A stretch of 32,222 bases of DNA from an uncultured Clostridia bacterium (lineage in GTDB: Bacteria; Bacillota; Clostridia; Oscillospirales; CAG-272): NCBI GenBank assembly GCA_904501765.1, contig CAJGCM010000009.1, forward strand, positions 1 through 32,222, in the 5' to 3' direction. A model generated the notes under the pieces. The model did no database searches and had not been told where the DNA came from. It saw only the letters and a program-made list of their open reading frames with translations. The stretch's first letter is position 1; each line of letters starts with the position of its first letter. The translations under genes and the position numbers were made by a program. Below are positions 16,564-24,114 of this stretch, piece after piece.

Positions 16564-17496
16564 TCAAAAATTCAGCGCAAAAAGGGCTACGCCGCCGATA
16601 AGGGCGGATAGGGTCACCAATATTTTGACAGCCCTCGGGTGAGATATTCCTTTGGATAAAAGGAAGTGGTGAAGATGCCCTTTGTCTGCTTTGAAGGGGC
16701 TTTTTCCCGCCATAAGCCGTCTTATTACCGAGAACCAGGTGTCAAGGACGGGTATCGCAAGAAAAAACGCCGTTTCGGTAGGAAAGCTTCCGTCGGGGGA
16801 CGTGCCGAGGGAGAGAATGGCTATGGCGAAGCCTAAAAATTGAGAGCCACAGTCACCCATAAAAATTCTCGCCCGATATTTGTTGTAGGGAACAAAGCCG
16901 AGGACAGCGGAGGCAAGGGTGAATGCTATAATGGCGGGTATGGTTTTTCCGCCAAGGAAGCCAAAGACGGAAAGGAAGGTCAGCGCCGCAACGGAGAGCC
17001 CTGATGCAAGTCCGTCAAGCCCGTCGGAGAAATTCACTGCATTACAGGTGAAAACTATTCTGAAAAGGGAAAAGGCAAAGCCTATCGGCAGAGGAAGCTC
17101 TGCGGAAAAAAGTCCAAAAAAGGAGATGCTGGAGGGCGTGTCGATAATCAGCAGGGCGGCAGTTCCCGCTATAATCTGAAAAAGAAGTTTGACCCTTGGG
17201 GGAAGGTTCCCCGCATCGTCGGCAACGCCGCCTGCAACAATCAGAGCACCGCCGGAGAGCAGGGCGCTTACTGTGGGGTTTTTCGTTCCCAAAAAAAGTG
17301 TGGATACGAGGAAGAAGGCGGTGAAAAATCCAAGTCCCCCGAGCCTTGGAACCGGGTGCGTGTTAATTTTTCGCCCGCCGTCAGGCGTGTCTATAGCTCC
17401 TATAAGGCGTGAAATTTTCACCGTTGCGGGAGAGAGGGCGTAGGACAAAAGAAATGCGGCTCCACCGCTTATCAGCAAAAGTGCTAAATTCTCCAT
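16564..17496 (-). CDS. MraY/WecA/TagO-family undecaprenyl-phosphate sugar-1-phosphate transferase
   Basis: Enzymes of this family move a sugar 1-phosphate from a UDP-sugar (GlcNAc in WecA and TagO) to undecaprenyl phosphate, starting wall polymers. This protein has 310 residues with about ten membrane segments. Signatures are IGAIDTPDGGRKINTHPVPR (near 32-51), the Mg2+ site NAVNFSDGLDGLASGL, FMGDCGSQFLGF, and the cytoplasmic HxHH-like KGHLHHFLLSKG. This fits the WecA/TagO branch better than MraY. It is somewhat shorter than TagO. The ATG at 17496 has no recognisable ribosome binding site and begins just beyond the T run of the hairpin RNA upstream. trpS is the gene before it. Confidence 0.88.
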   Translation of the reverse strand: MENLALLLISGGAAFLLSYALSPATVKISRLIGAIDTPDGGRKINTHPVPRLGGLGFFTAFFLVSTLFLGTKNPTVSALLSGGALIVAGGVADDAGNLPPRVKLLFQIIAGTAALLIIDTPSSISFFGLFSAELPLPIGFAFSLFRIVFTCNAVNFSDGLDGLASGLSVAALTFLSVFGFLGGKTIPAIIAFTLASAVLGFVPYNKYRARIFMGDCGSQFLGFAIAILSLGTSPDGSFPTETAFFLAIPVLDTWFSVIRRLMAGKSPFKADKGHLHHFLLSKGISHPRAVKILVTLSALIGGVALFALNF

Positions 17497-17503
17497 ATAA
17501 CAA

Positions 17504-17595
17504 AAAGGCAGAGTAGCCCGAAAGTCGCCCTGACCGATGAGGTGGGCGCCCCGATAAGCGCTATGCGCTGACGGGGTTCGGATTAACCTGCCTTT
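17504..17595 (-). ncRNA. Unassigned three-way-junction RNA or elaborate terminator between trpS and the transferase gene
   Basis: Plus-strand coordinates fold into one compact structure. P1 is AAAGGCAG (17504-17511) with CTGCCTTT (17588-17595). An internal loop AGTAGC/ATTAAC is followed by P1b, CCGAA (17518-17522) with TTCGG (17577-17581). P2 is CGCCC (17526-17530) with GGGCG (17544-17548), capped by ACC/GGT. P3 is CCCCG (17549-17553) with CGGGG (17572-17576), capped by AGCGC-TAT-GCGCT. Helices abut with almost no unpaired junction bases. On the minus strand P1 runs into TTTTTGTT, so that strand carries an intrinsic terminator. The plus strand has a possible -10 (TATAAC at 17495-17500) but a poor -35. 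I could not match it to a known family. 6S-like RNA or a cis-acting leader are possibilities. Confidence 0.5.
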
Positions 17596-17680
17596 ATCTC
17601 CTGTTTGCGATTGAGGTTAATATGTAATACGTTTTCCATCAGGAGCGTGAAAATACGTTTTAGCTTTGCTTTTGGGGAAA

Positions 17681-18676
17681 TCAGCCGATAAAGCCGATTT
17701 TGCGCCTTACCTTAGACATGGTTTTGTTCGCATAGTAGCGAGCCTCGTCGGCTCCTCGCTTCATTATAGCCTCAAGATGCGCTTTGTCCGCAATAAGTCT
17801 TTGGAATTCCTCTCTTACGTGAGAAAGACCGTCGGCACACGCCTCGCCTACGGCAAGCTTGAAGTCGCCGTATCCCGAGCCGCGGAACTCGTTTTCGATT
17901 TCCTCGAAGGATTTACCGGTGAACGCCTTGTATATTGTCATAAGATTTGACACGCCCGGCTTGTCTTCGGCGTAGCGAACCTCACTCTCGGAGTCGGTTA
18001 CCGCCTTCTTGAACTTGCGGATTATATCGTCCTTGGAGTCAAGAATATAAACCACGGAGTTCTGGTTGGGGTCGGACTTGGACATTTTCGCCGTGGGGTC
18101 TGAAAGGGACATTATTTTCATAGTATCGGGATTCATATATCCTTCGGGTATTGTGAAGGTGTCGCTGTATATCTGATTAAAGCGCATAGCCACATCCCGC
18201 GCAAGCTCTAAGTGCTGCTTCTGGTCGATTCCCACCGGCACAACGTCGGTTTGGTAAAGAAGAATATCCGCAGCCATAAGAGCGGGGTAAGTGAAAAGAC
18301 CCGCATTTATATTCTGCGCATTTTTTGCGCTTTTATCCTTAAACTGAGTCATTCTCGAAAGCTCGCCAAACATCGTATAGCAATCAAGTATCCAGCCAAG
18401 CTCGGCGTGCTCCTTAACGTGGGACTGAACGAAAAGGGTATTCTTCTCCTCGTCAAGGCCGCAGGCAATATAGAGAGCGAGAGTTTCATAGGTTCTTCTG
18501 CGAAGGTCGGCGGGAATCTGGCGCACGGTTATGGCGTGCATATCCACAACGCTGTAAAATGTTTTATATTCTCCGGAGAACCTTGAGAAATTTTTAATAG
18601 CTCCAAGGTAGTTTCCTATGGTGAGGTTTCCCGAGGGCTGAACTCCCGAAAATACCGTTTTCTGATTGTTGTTCAT
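17681..18676 (-). CDS. trpS: Tryptophanyl-tRNA synthetase
   Basis: This enzyme charges tRNA-Trp. It is a class I synthetase of 331 residues, the usual size. The HIGH-like motif is PSGNLTIGNYLGAIKNF (residues 14-30), and the KMSKS loop is AKMSKSDPN near residue 200. The intervening sequence has the expected DMHAIT, ILDCYTMFGELSRMTQFKDK and PVGIDQKQHLELARD segments. The ATG follows GGAGGAG closely. A perfect sigma-A promoter lies about 90 bases upstream. The leader is too short for a T-box, so tRNA-dependent regulation is not evident. Confidence 0.97.
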   Translation of the reverse strand: MNNNQKTVFSGVQPSGNLTIGNYLGAIKNFSRFSGEYKTFYSVVDMHAITVRQIPADLRRRTYETLALYIACGLDEEKNTLFVQSHVKEHAELGWILDCYTMFGELSRMTQFKDKSAKNAQNINAGLFTYPALMAADILLYQTDVVPVGIDQKQHLELARDVAMRFNQIYSDTFTIPEGYMNPDTMKIMSLSDPTAKMSKSDPNQNSVVYILDSKDDIIRKFKKAVTDSESEVRYAEDKPGVSNLMTIYKAFTGKSFEEIENEFRGSGYGDFKLAVGEACADGLSHVREEFQRLIADKAHLEAIMKRGADEARYYANKTMSKVRRKIGFIG

Positions 18677-18763
18677 TTCTCCTCCAATGAGTGTCGTCGG
18701 GCTGGATTTACAGGCTTTCCCTTTTTACCTCTCCGACTGGCGTTTTGGTTTTTCGATAAATGA

Positions 18764-18792
18764 ATTATACAACGACTTGCTGCTTTTGTCAA
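18764..18792 (-). promoter_or_regulatory. Consensus promoter of trpS
   Basis: TTGACA (18792-18787) and TATAAT (18769-18764) on the minus strand are both perfect with a 17-base spacer. The leader is about 80 bases. Confidence 0.88.
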
Positions 18793-18879
18793 GAATGTTT
18801 CAGGTCCGTTCACAATGCTTTTTGAAAATATTTGCTATTTATATTTTAAATAACTATTAAATGTTAAAAATTTGTTTAC

Positions 18880-18898
18880 AATTATGTGTTATACTTGT
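18880..18898 (+). promoter_or_regulatory. Extended -10 promoter of the GldA/F/G-like operon
   Basis: AATTATGTGTTATACTTGT contains TGT directly before the -10 box TATACT at 18890-18895. The -35 region is poor (AT-rich). It is identical in 18 of 19 bases to the promoter block at 27213-27231. Confidence 0.6.
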
Positions 18899-18967
18899 AT
18901 TCTGTATAAGTTTAATTTCGGAAAAACTGCCGATTTTCAGGTAAAAATCAAAGGAAGGCTTATAATT

Positions 18968-19954
18968 ATGGTAAAAGTTGAAAAGCTTGTGAAGCGCTAC
19001 GGTCAGAATTACGCTCTTGACGAGGTGAGCTTCGAGATAGGAGAGGGAGAAATAGTCGGTCTTTTAGGCCCTAACGGAGCAGGAAAAAGCACTACTATGA
19101 ATATATTGACGGGTTATCTTTCCTCAACCTCCGGCTCGGCTTACATAAACGGAATAGATATACTGGAAAACCCGATAGAGGCGAAGAGAATGATAGGATT
19201 TCTCCCCGAGCAGCCTCCTGTTTATCAGGATATGACTGTTGAGGAGTACCTTAATTTCGTTTACGACCTTAAGGGCTGCACCTTTGACAGAGAGGCGCAT
19301 CTGTCTGAAATTATAAACGTGGTAAAGATTGCCGACGTTAAAAACAGACTTATCAGAAACCTCTCCAAGGGCTACCGTCAGAGAGTCGGTATTGCGCAGG
19401 CGCTGGTAGGCGACCCGAAGCTGATAGTATTTGACGAGCCCACCGTCGGTCTTGACCCAAAGCAGATTCTTGAGGTCAGAAACCTTATAAGAACTCTTGC
19501 CAAAAATCATACTGTTATTCTTTCGACTCATATTCTCGCCGAGGTGCAGGCAGTATGCGAGAGAGTAATAATAATCAACCAGGGTAAAATTATTGCCGAC
19601 GAAAAGACGGCGGAGCTTACCAAGGTTATAGAGGAAGGCTATCACTACAAGATTAAAATATCCGGTCCTCAGCGTGAGGTTGCCGCAGCGCTTGAAAAGG
19701 TAAGCGGCGTAAAGGCAGTTACTCCCACAGGAGAGAGGGATGCGGATTCCTACGCCTACGAGATTGAGACCACCAAGGGGATTGATGCAAGAAAGCCGAT
19801 ATTCTCTATGTGCGCCCAGCATAGTTGGCCAATTCTCGGACTTACCCCCGTCGGCACCGACCTTGAAACTATATTTATAAGACTTGTTGACAGAGCGAAC
19901 GGCATAGAGCCGGAGAGCGGACGCAGAAGCAAGAAGCGTCCCACAGCTCACTGA
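18968..19954 (+). CDS. ABC transporter ATP-binding protein, GldA-like
   Basis: This is the ATPase of an ABC-2 type exporter. It has 328 residues from the ATG at 18968, which follows AAGGAAGG by 9 bases. An in-frame reading from 18872 begins upstream of the promoter's -10 box and is rejected. Walker A GPNGAGKST is at residues 34-42, the Q-loop region GFLPEQPPVY near 78-87, the signature LSKGYRQR at 133-140, Walker B LIVFDEP at 153-159, and the H-loop STHI at 187-190. A C-terminal extension of about 110 residues is common in the GldA/NatA group. Permease and two GldG-like genes follow with short gaps. Confidence 0.93.
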   Translation: MVKVEKLVKRYGQNYALDEVSFEIGEGEIVGLLGPNGAGKSTTMNILTGYLSSTSGSAYINGIDILENPIEAKRMIGFLPEQPPVYQDMTVEEYLNFVYDLKGCTFDREAHLSEIINVVKIADVKNRLIRNLSKGYRQRVGIAQALVGDPKLIVFDEPTVGLDPKQILEVRNLIRTLAKNHTVILSTHILAEVQAVCERVIIINQGKIIADEKTAELTKVIEEGYHYKIKISGPQREVAAALEKVSGVKAVTPTGERDADSYAYEIETTKGIDARKPIFSMCAQHSWPILGLTPVGTDLETIFIRLVDRANGIEPESGRRSKKRPTAH

Positions 19955-19978
19955 TAATGAGGAAGGAGTGATTTTCAG

Positions 19979-20686
19979 ATGTTTGCAATATATAAAAGAG
20001 AAATGCGCTCTTATTTCACGGGCGTTATAGGCTACGTTTTCCTCGTGCTGTTTTTAGCTGTTGGAGGAGCTGTTTTCTGTATGACGACGCTCTTCTCTAT
20101 GTCTGCCTCCGTGTCGGACTTCTATTTCTATATGATGCTCTTCTCGGCAATAATGCTGCCCCTTCTCACAATGAAATCCTTCAGCGACGAGAGGAAGGCT
20201 AAAACCGAGCAGCTGCTTCTCACCGCCCCCGTGTCAATTACGGGTATGGTGTTCGGTAAGTTCCTTGCCGCTCTTACGATGTTTGCGGGCGCCCTTACGG
20301 TAAATTCCCTCTACTTTATTATCCTTTACAACTACGCACAGGTGAAAACCGCAATTCTTCTCGGCAACTTTATCGCCCTTCTTTTGGTGGGGACAACCTT
20401 TATTTCCATAGGAGTTTTCGTGTCTTCACTGACAGAAAATCAGCTTACCGCCGCAGTGGGAACTATGGCTATTATATTAGTTTTCCTCGTAATAGGAATT
20501 GTAAACACTCTTCTCCCTGCAAGCTATTGGTTAAGATACGTATTTGACTGCTTCTCAATATTCACAAGATTCCAGACCTTCACCAACGGATATTTCGACC
20601 TGTCGTCGCTGATTTACTATCTGTCGGTATCCGCAGTCTTTGTTTACCTTACAATAAGAGTCTACGACAGACGCCGTTACAACTGA
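19979..20686 (+). CDS. ABC-2 permease, GldF-like
   Basis: This 235-residue membrane protein begins MFAIYKREMRSYFTGVIGYVF, the typical N-terminal amphipathic stretch and first helix of GldF-like permeases. Six transmembrane segments are visible at about 19-41, 50-62, 86-113, 121-143, 151-173 and 204-226. Between helices 2 and 3 is the cytoplasmic segment SFSDERKAKTEQLLLTAPVS, which is characteristic of ABC-2 permeases of this branch. The ATG follows GGAAGGAG. It lies 24 bases after the ATPase gene and 18 before the first GldG-like gene, in one operon. Confidence 0.9.
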   Translation: MFAIYKREMRSYFTGVIGYVFLVLFLAVGGAVFCMTTLFSMSASVSDFYFYMMLFSAIMLPLLTMKSFSDERKAKTEQLLLTAPVSITGMVFGKFLAALTMFAGALTVNSLYFIILYNYAQVKTAILLGNFIALLLVGTTFISIGVFVSSLTENQLTAAVGTMAIILVFLVIGIVNTLLPASYWLRYVFDCFSIFTRFQTFTNGYFDLSSLIYYLSVSAVFVYLTIRVYDRRRYN

Positions 20687-20704
20687 TAAGAAGAGGATAG
20701 TTTT

Positions 20705-22240
20705 ATGAGTAACTTTAAAAATAAGCTCTCCTCTTTCGTTAAGGGTGAGGGCGTGTTTTCGGGCGCCCTCTCAGCGCTTGTTGTCGGACTTGCAATAGTT
20801 GCGAATATAATAATATTCGTTCTCGGCTCCTATTTCAGCCTGTATATTCACCTTGACGAGGTTGAGGACCTTACTCTTTCGGGATATACCGACAGCCTTT
20901 TTGCGGACCCCATAAAAAAGGGCGAGCGGGTTAAGATAATCTTCTGCCAGTCCGAGGAAGAGGTAAAAGCTAACGACAAGGGCAGCCGTGTTCTTGAAAC
21001 GGTAAAAAATTTCAAAGAGCGATACGGTGATTTTATAGAGCTTGAGTTCGTGAATATCGTGACGAAAATGAACAACAAGAACGAATACGTTGACCTTACG
21101 GTTTATCAGACCGTAAGCGAAGGAGGAAAAAAGAGCCCGATTCTGGAAAGCACCGTTATATTCGAGAGTGACTACGGGCATAGGGTGCTGACCGATTCCG
21201 CATCAAAAACGGGATATGCGAATTTCTATACCGTTGATACAGTGGGCAACGTTATAGCCTACAACGGAGAGGAAACTGTGGCGGCTATGATTACCTCCTC
21301 GCTCTCAACCGAGAAAAAGACGGCGTATTTCACAACCTATCACGGAGAAATATCCGACTCAGCCTTTCAGAATATGCTCGCCTTCGCAGGATACGGCATA
21401 GGCGTTATAGATTTGCTTAAAAATGAAATCCCCGAGGATGCTGAGCTTGTGGTTATATCAAACCCCAAGAAGGATTTTAAGCAGGCGGACGTAAACTCAA
21501 AAGTAAAAGTAAGAACCGAGATAGAAAGACTCAGGACCTTCGTCGAGGATGGGGGTGGAAAAATATACGTTTCCCTTGACCCTTACACCCCGAAGCTCCC
21601 CGTTTTTGAGAGCTTCCTTGCCGACTACGGAATAAAGCTTTCGGAAACCGAGAACAAAAAGGCTCCCGCAGGCTACCTGCGCAATATAATCAGGGACTCC
21701 GACAGCTCGGTCACCACTGACTTTCTCACCATAGCGGTGGAGTGCGCCGATAATGAAATCGGAAATAAGGTTTCCGAAAAAATGGATAAATATACCGATT
21801 CCTCGGTTATTGTCAAGGAATGCGCGGCGCTTCAGCTATCGGGTAAGGCGCAGCCGCTTCTGGTAGCCTCTCCCACCGCCGCCCTTTATGCAGGGGGCGA
21901 CGTTGTGGATTCCGAAGGCGGATATTGCGTTGCCGCCGTCACTGAATGCAGAGGCAAAAATCCCGGAACTATTTTCCTGACTCCTACCGTATATCTTACC
22001 GCATCAGACGCCCTTGTGACCGAGGGATACGCTAACCGTCCGTTTGTGTATTCTATGATTGAAAACGTTTTTGACGGCAAAAATCTTCCATACGGCTGCA
22101 AGACTGTGTATTATACCACAACGACTCTTGAAAATCTGTCTATGAAAGACGCCAGACTCTACACGGCTCTTATAATGGCTATTCCCGCAGTTATTGCGGT
22201 GGTGGGAGCCGTAATCGTTATCAGGCGCAAAAACCGCTGA
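20705..22240 (+). CDS. GldG-like ABC transporter auxiliary protein (first copy)
   Basis: The protein has 511 residues with one N-terminal helix (about 19-45), a large extracytoplasmic region and one C-terminal helix (about 483-507) ending in RRKNR. This is the topology of GldG and the ABC-type gliding-motility auxiliary family (COG3225). The extracellular part has KKTAYFTTYHGEISDSAFQN (about 204-223), a segment where the family has a typical HGE motif, and AELVVISNPKKDF (about 244-256). The section after the first helix that usually reads TxxxxYTLS is degenerate here (EVEDLTLSGYTDSLF). Families outside Bacteroidetes with these genes do not glide, so the cargo is unknown. Confidence 0.8.
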   Translation: MSNFKNKLSSFVKGEGVFSGALSALVVGLAIVANIIIFVLGSYFSLYIHLDEVEDLTLSGYTDSLFADPIKKGERVKIIFCQSEEEVKANDKGSRVLETVKNFKERYGDFIELEFVNIVTKMNNKNEYVDLTVYQTVSEGGKKSPILESTVIFESDYGHRVLTDSASKTGYANFYTVDTVGNVIAYNGEETVAAMITSSLSTEKKTAYFTTYHGEISDSAFQNMLAFAGYGIGVIDLLKNEIPEDAELVVISNPKKDFKQADVNSKVKVRTEIERLRTFVEDGGGKIYVSLDPYTPKLPVFESFLADYGIKLSETENKKAPAGYLRNIIRDSDSSVTTDFLTIAVECADNEIGNKVSEKMDKYTDSSVIVKECAALQLSGKAQPLLVASPTAALYAGGDVVDSEGGYCVAAVTECRGKNPGTIFLTPTVYLTASDALVTEGYANRPFVYSMIENVFDGKNLPYGCKTVYYTTTTLENLSMKDARLYTALIMAIPAVIAVVGAVIVIRRKNR

Positions 22241-22256
22241 GGCGAGTTTCGCTACT

Positions 22257-22324
22257 GCCGCTTCTGCGGCGGGCGTCGGCTTTAGCCCTGCGCCTTTGAA
22301 AAGGCGTAAAGCCGCAGGAGCGGC
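22257..22324 (+). other. Competing hairpins between the two GldG-like genes
   Basis: The 124-base gap holds GCCGC-TTCT-GCGGC (22257-22270), and CGGCTTTA (22277-22284) pairing with TAAAGCCG (22307-22314) over an inner CGCCTT-TGAA-AAGGCG. A third hairpin, GCCGC-AGGA-GCGGC (22311-22324), overlaps the second and excludes it. There is no T run, so this looks like mRNA structure within the operon. Confidence 0.5.
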
Positions 22325-22364
22325 AAAGCCCTTCACAAGCAATTTTCATAAAGGATAAATATAT

Positions 22365-24104
22365 ATGAAGAACAATCTTTTCTCCGGGAAAAGCTCTCGG
22401 ACAAAAATTTTCACGGTTATAACAGCAGTGCTGATAATTCTTCTTATGCTCATAAACGTGGGGATTACCTATTTCGGAATACATAACACCGCATACGTCG
22501 ATATGACTCCTGAGGGACTTTATACATTAAGGCCCATTATGGTGGATGCGGTTAAGGATATATTCTTGAATAAGGACGGCACGCCGAAGGAGCAGGGAAT
22601 TAAAATAACCTTCTGCAACGACCCCGATAACCTGATATCCTCAATTTATACGAGAGTGGTTTACTATATGTGCATATCCCTTGCCAACCACTACCCGAAT
22701 CTTGAGATAGAAACGGTTAACGTGAACTATAATCCTACGGCAGTCGCTATGTATAAAAACACATCTCTGTCCGTTATACAGCCATCGGACGTAATAATCT
22801 CCTATGGCGACAGATACAGAATAGTACCTGCCAAGTCCTTCTGGCAGATTGACGGAAGCAACGAGATATATTCCTTCGACGGAGAGTATAAGCTCGCATC
22901 AATTATGATGTCCTTGACTCTTATAAATCAGCCTGCGGCGTACTTCGTTACAGACCACGGCGAGGATTATTACGACAGCAAAAACCCGAACAATCCAAAT
23001 AACGAATCCGTAGGAGCCTTCGTTGACCTGCTTTCGGACTGCGGCTTCAAGATAAAAACTCTTTCCTTGAAAAAGATAATAGAGGATGCAGAAAAGGCGG
23101 GGAAGACTCCCGAGATATACGACGACTGCGCCCTGCTTATTATAAACAATCCCAAGGAAGACTTCAGAGCAGACCCGGATAAATTCACCAGCATGAATTA
23201 CGTTTCGGAAACCGAGCTTGTGGACAGGTTTATGACTAAAGGTCGAGGCTCCGTTGTGGTGTCAAAGGATTACAGCGTAACTCTTCCCAACCTTGAGTGC
23301 TTCCTTAAGGAGTGGGGAATGGAGTTCTCGGGCACCCGTGTTCTTGATACGGAAAACTGCATCGTAACAGAGGGCGAGGACTTAGGATCTGCAATTGTAG
23401 GCGCCTATAATACCGACGAAAACAGCTATGCATACGACATATACGGTGAATACGTTGACATACCCTCCGCTCCAAGAGTTGTGGTGACCGACACAGGTCA
23501 TATAAAATGCTCTTATCAGGATTCGGCAACGGTTTATGAATCGGGAACCTACAATACTATGAAGATATTTGCCCCCTTCCTCTTCACCTCCGAGGGAGCG
23601 GTCGATTATGCGAAGAACGAGCTTACCGGCGAATACGTTGACGTAGCAAGTAAAGAGAGCAAAAAAACGATTGCGGCTATTTGCGGCAGACAGTATCTTG
23701 ACGGAACTACCGCAAACAATACCAATTCATATCTGTTCTGTGCAGCGTCAGCCGATTTCTTTGATACGAAAAATCTCGGAAATTCCTCTTACGCAAACTT
23801 TGACGTAATTTCCTCTATGATAAAGAGCATCGGAAGAACCGACACCTTCGCTTCGATGGAGCTTGGCGGAGTTTCCGCAAACAACTATAAGGGCTTTGGC
23901 GGAAAGGTAATCGTTCCAACCGAAATGTCAACAGAGGAAAGCAAGGTTGTAGAATATACCGACGACGGCCGTCCTCACGTTGTTAAGATAAACGCAGGGC
24001 TTGCCCCTTATATGCAAATAGTGTTCACGGTGATAATCGCCCTGATTCCTATAACGATAGCGGTTGTTGGAATAGTAGTGTGCGCAAAGCGCAAGTACCT
24101 ATAA
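22365..24104 (+). CDS. GldG-like ABC transporter auxiliary protein (second copy)
   Basis: This 579-residue protein shares the architecture of the preceding GldG-like protein: an N-terminal helix (about 15-37), a large extracytoplasmic region and a C-terminal helix (about 550-574). It has the family feature VDMTPEGLYTLRP right after the first helix, and YFVTDHGEDYYDS near residue 195, again with HGE. It differs strongly from the first copy in sequence, so this is an old duplication or a heterodimer pair. The gap to the next gene is 10 bases. It is likely part of the same exporter complex. A function other than helping export cannot be excluded. Confidence 0.8.
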   Translation: MKNNLFSGKSSRTKIFTVITAVLIILLMLINVGITYFGIHNTAYVDMTPEGLYTLRPIMVDAVKDIFLNKDGTPKEQGIKITFCNDPDNLISSIYTRVVYYMCISLANHYPNLEIETVNVNYNPTAVAMYKNTSLSVIQPSDVIISYGDRYRIVPAKSFWQIDGSNEIYSFDGEYKLASIMMSLTLINQPAAYFVTDHGEDYYDSKNPNNPNNESVGAFVDLLSDCGFKIKTLSLKKIIEDAEKAGKTPEIYDDCALLIINNPKEDFRADPDKFTSMNYVSETELVDRFMTKGRGSVVVSKDYSVTLPNLECFLKEWGMEFSGTRVLDTENCIVTEGEDLGSAIVGAYNTDENSYAYDIYGEYVDIPSAPRVVVTDTGHIKCSYQDSATVYESGTYNTMKIFAPFLFTSEGAVDYAKNELTGEYVDVASKESKKTIAAICGRQYLDGTTANNTNSYLFCAASADFFDTKNLGNSSYANFDVISSMIKSIGRTDTFASMELGGVSANNYKGFGGKVIVPTEMSTEESKVVEYTDDGRPHVVKINAGLAPYMQIVFTVIIALIPITIAVVGIVVCAKRKYL

Positions 24105-24114
24105 GGAGGCTTTT

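Noticed and set aside
17504..17595. Mn2+ (yybP-ykoY) or tetrahydrofolate riboswitch, because of GAGTAGC on the plus strand
   Set aside because: The 3' conserved parts of both classes are missing, and no suitable gene lies downstream on that strand.
17570..17595. tRNA-like T-arm (GGTTCGGATTAACC)
   Set aside because: The five-base T stem does not pair and no acceptor or anticodon arm can be drawn.
18872..18967. Extension of the ABC ATPase
   Set aside because: It starts before the -10 box at 18890, and the extra residues do not resemble the family.
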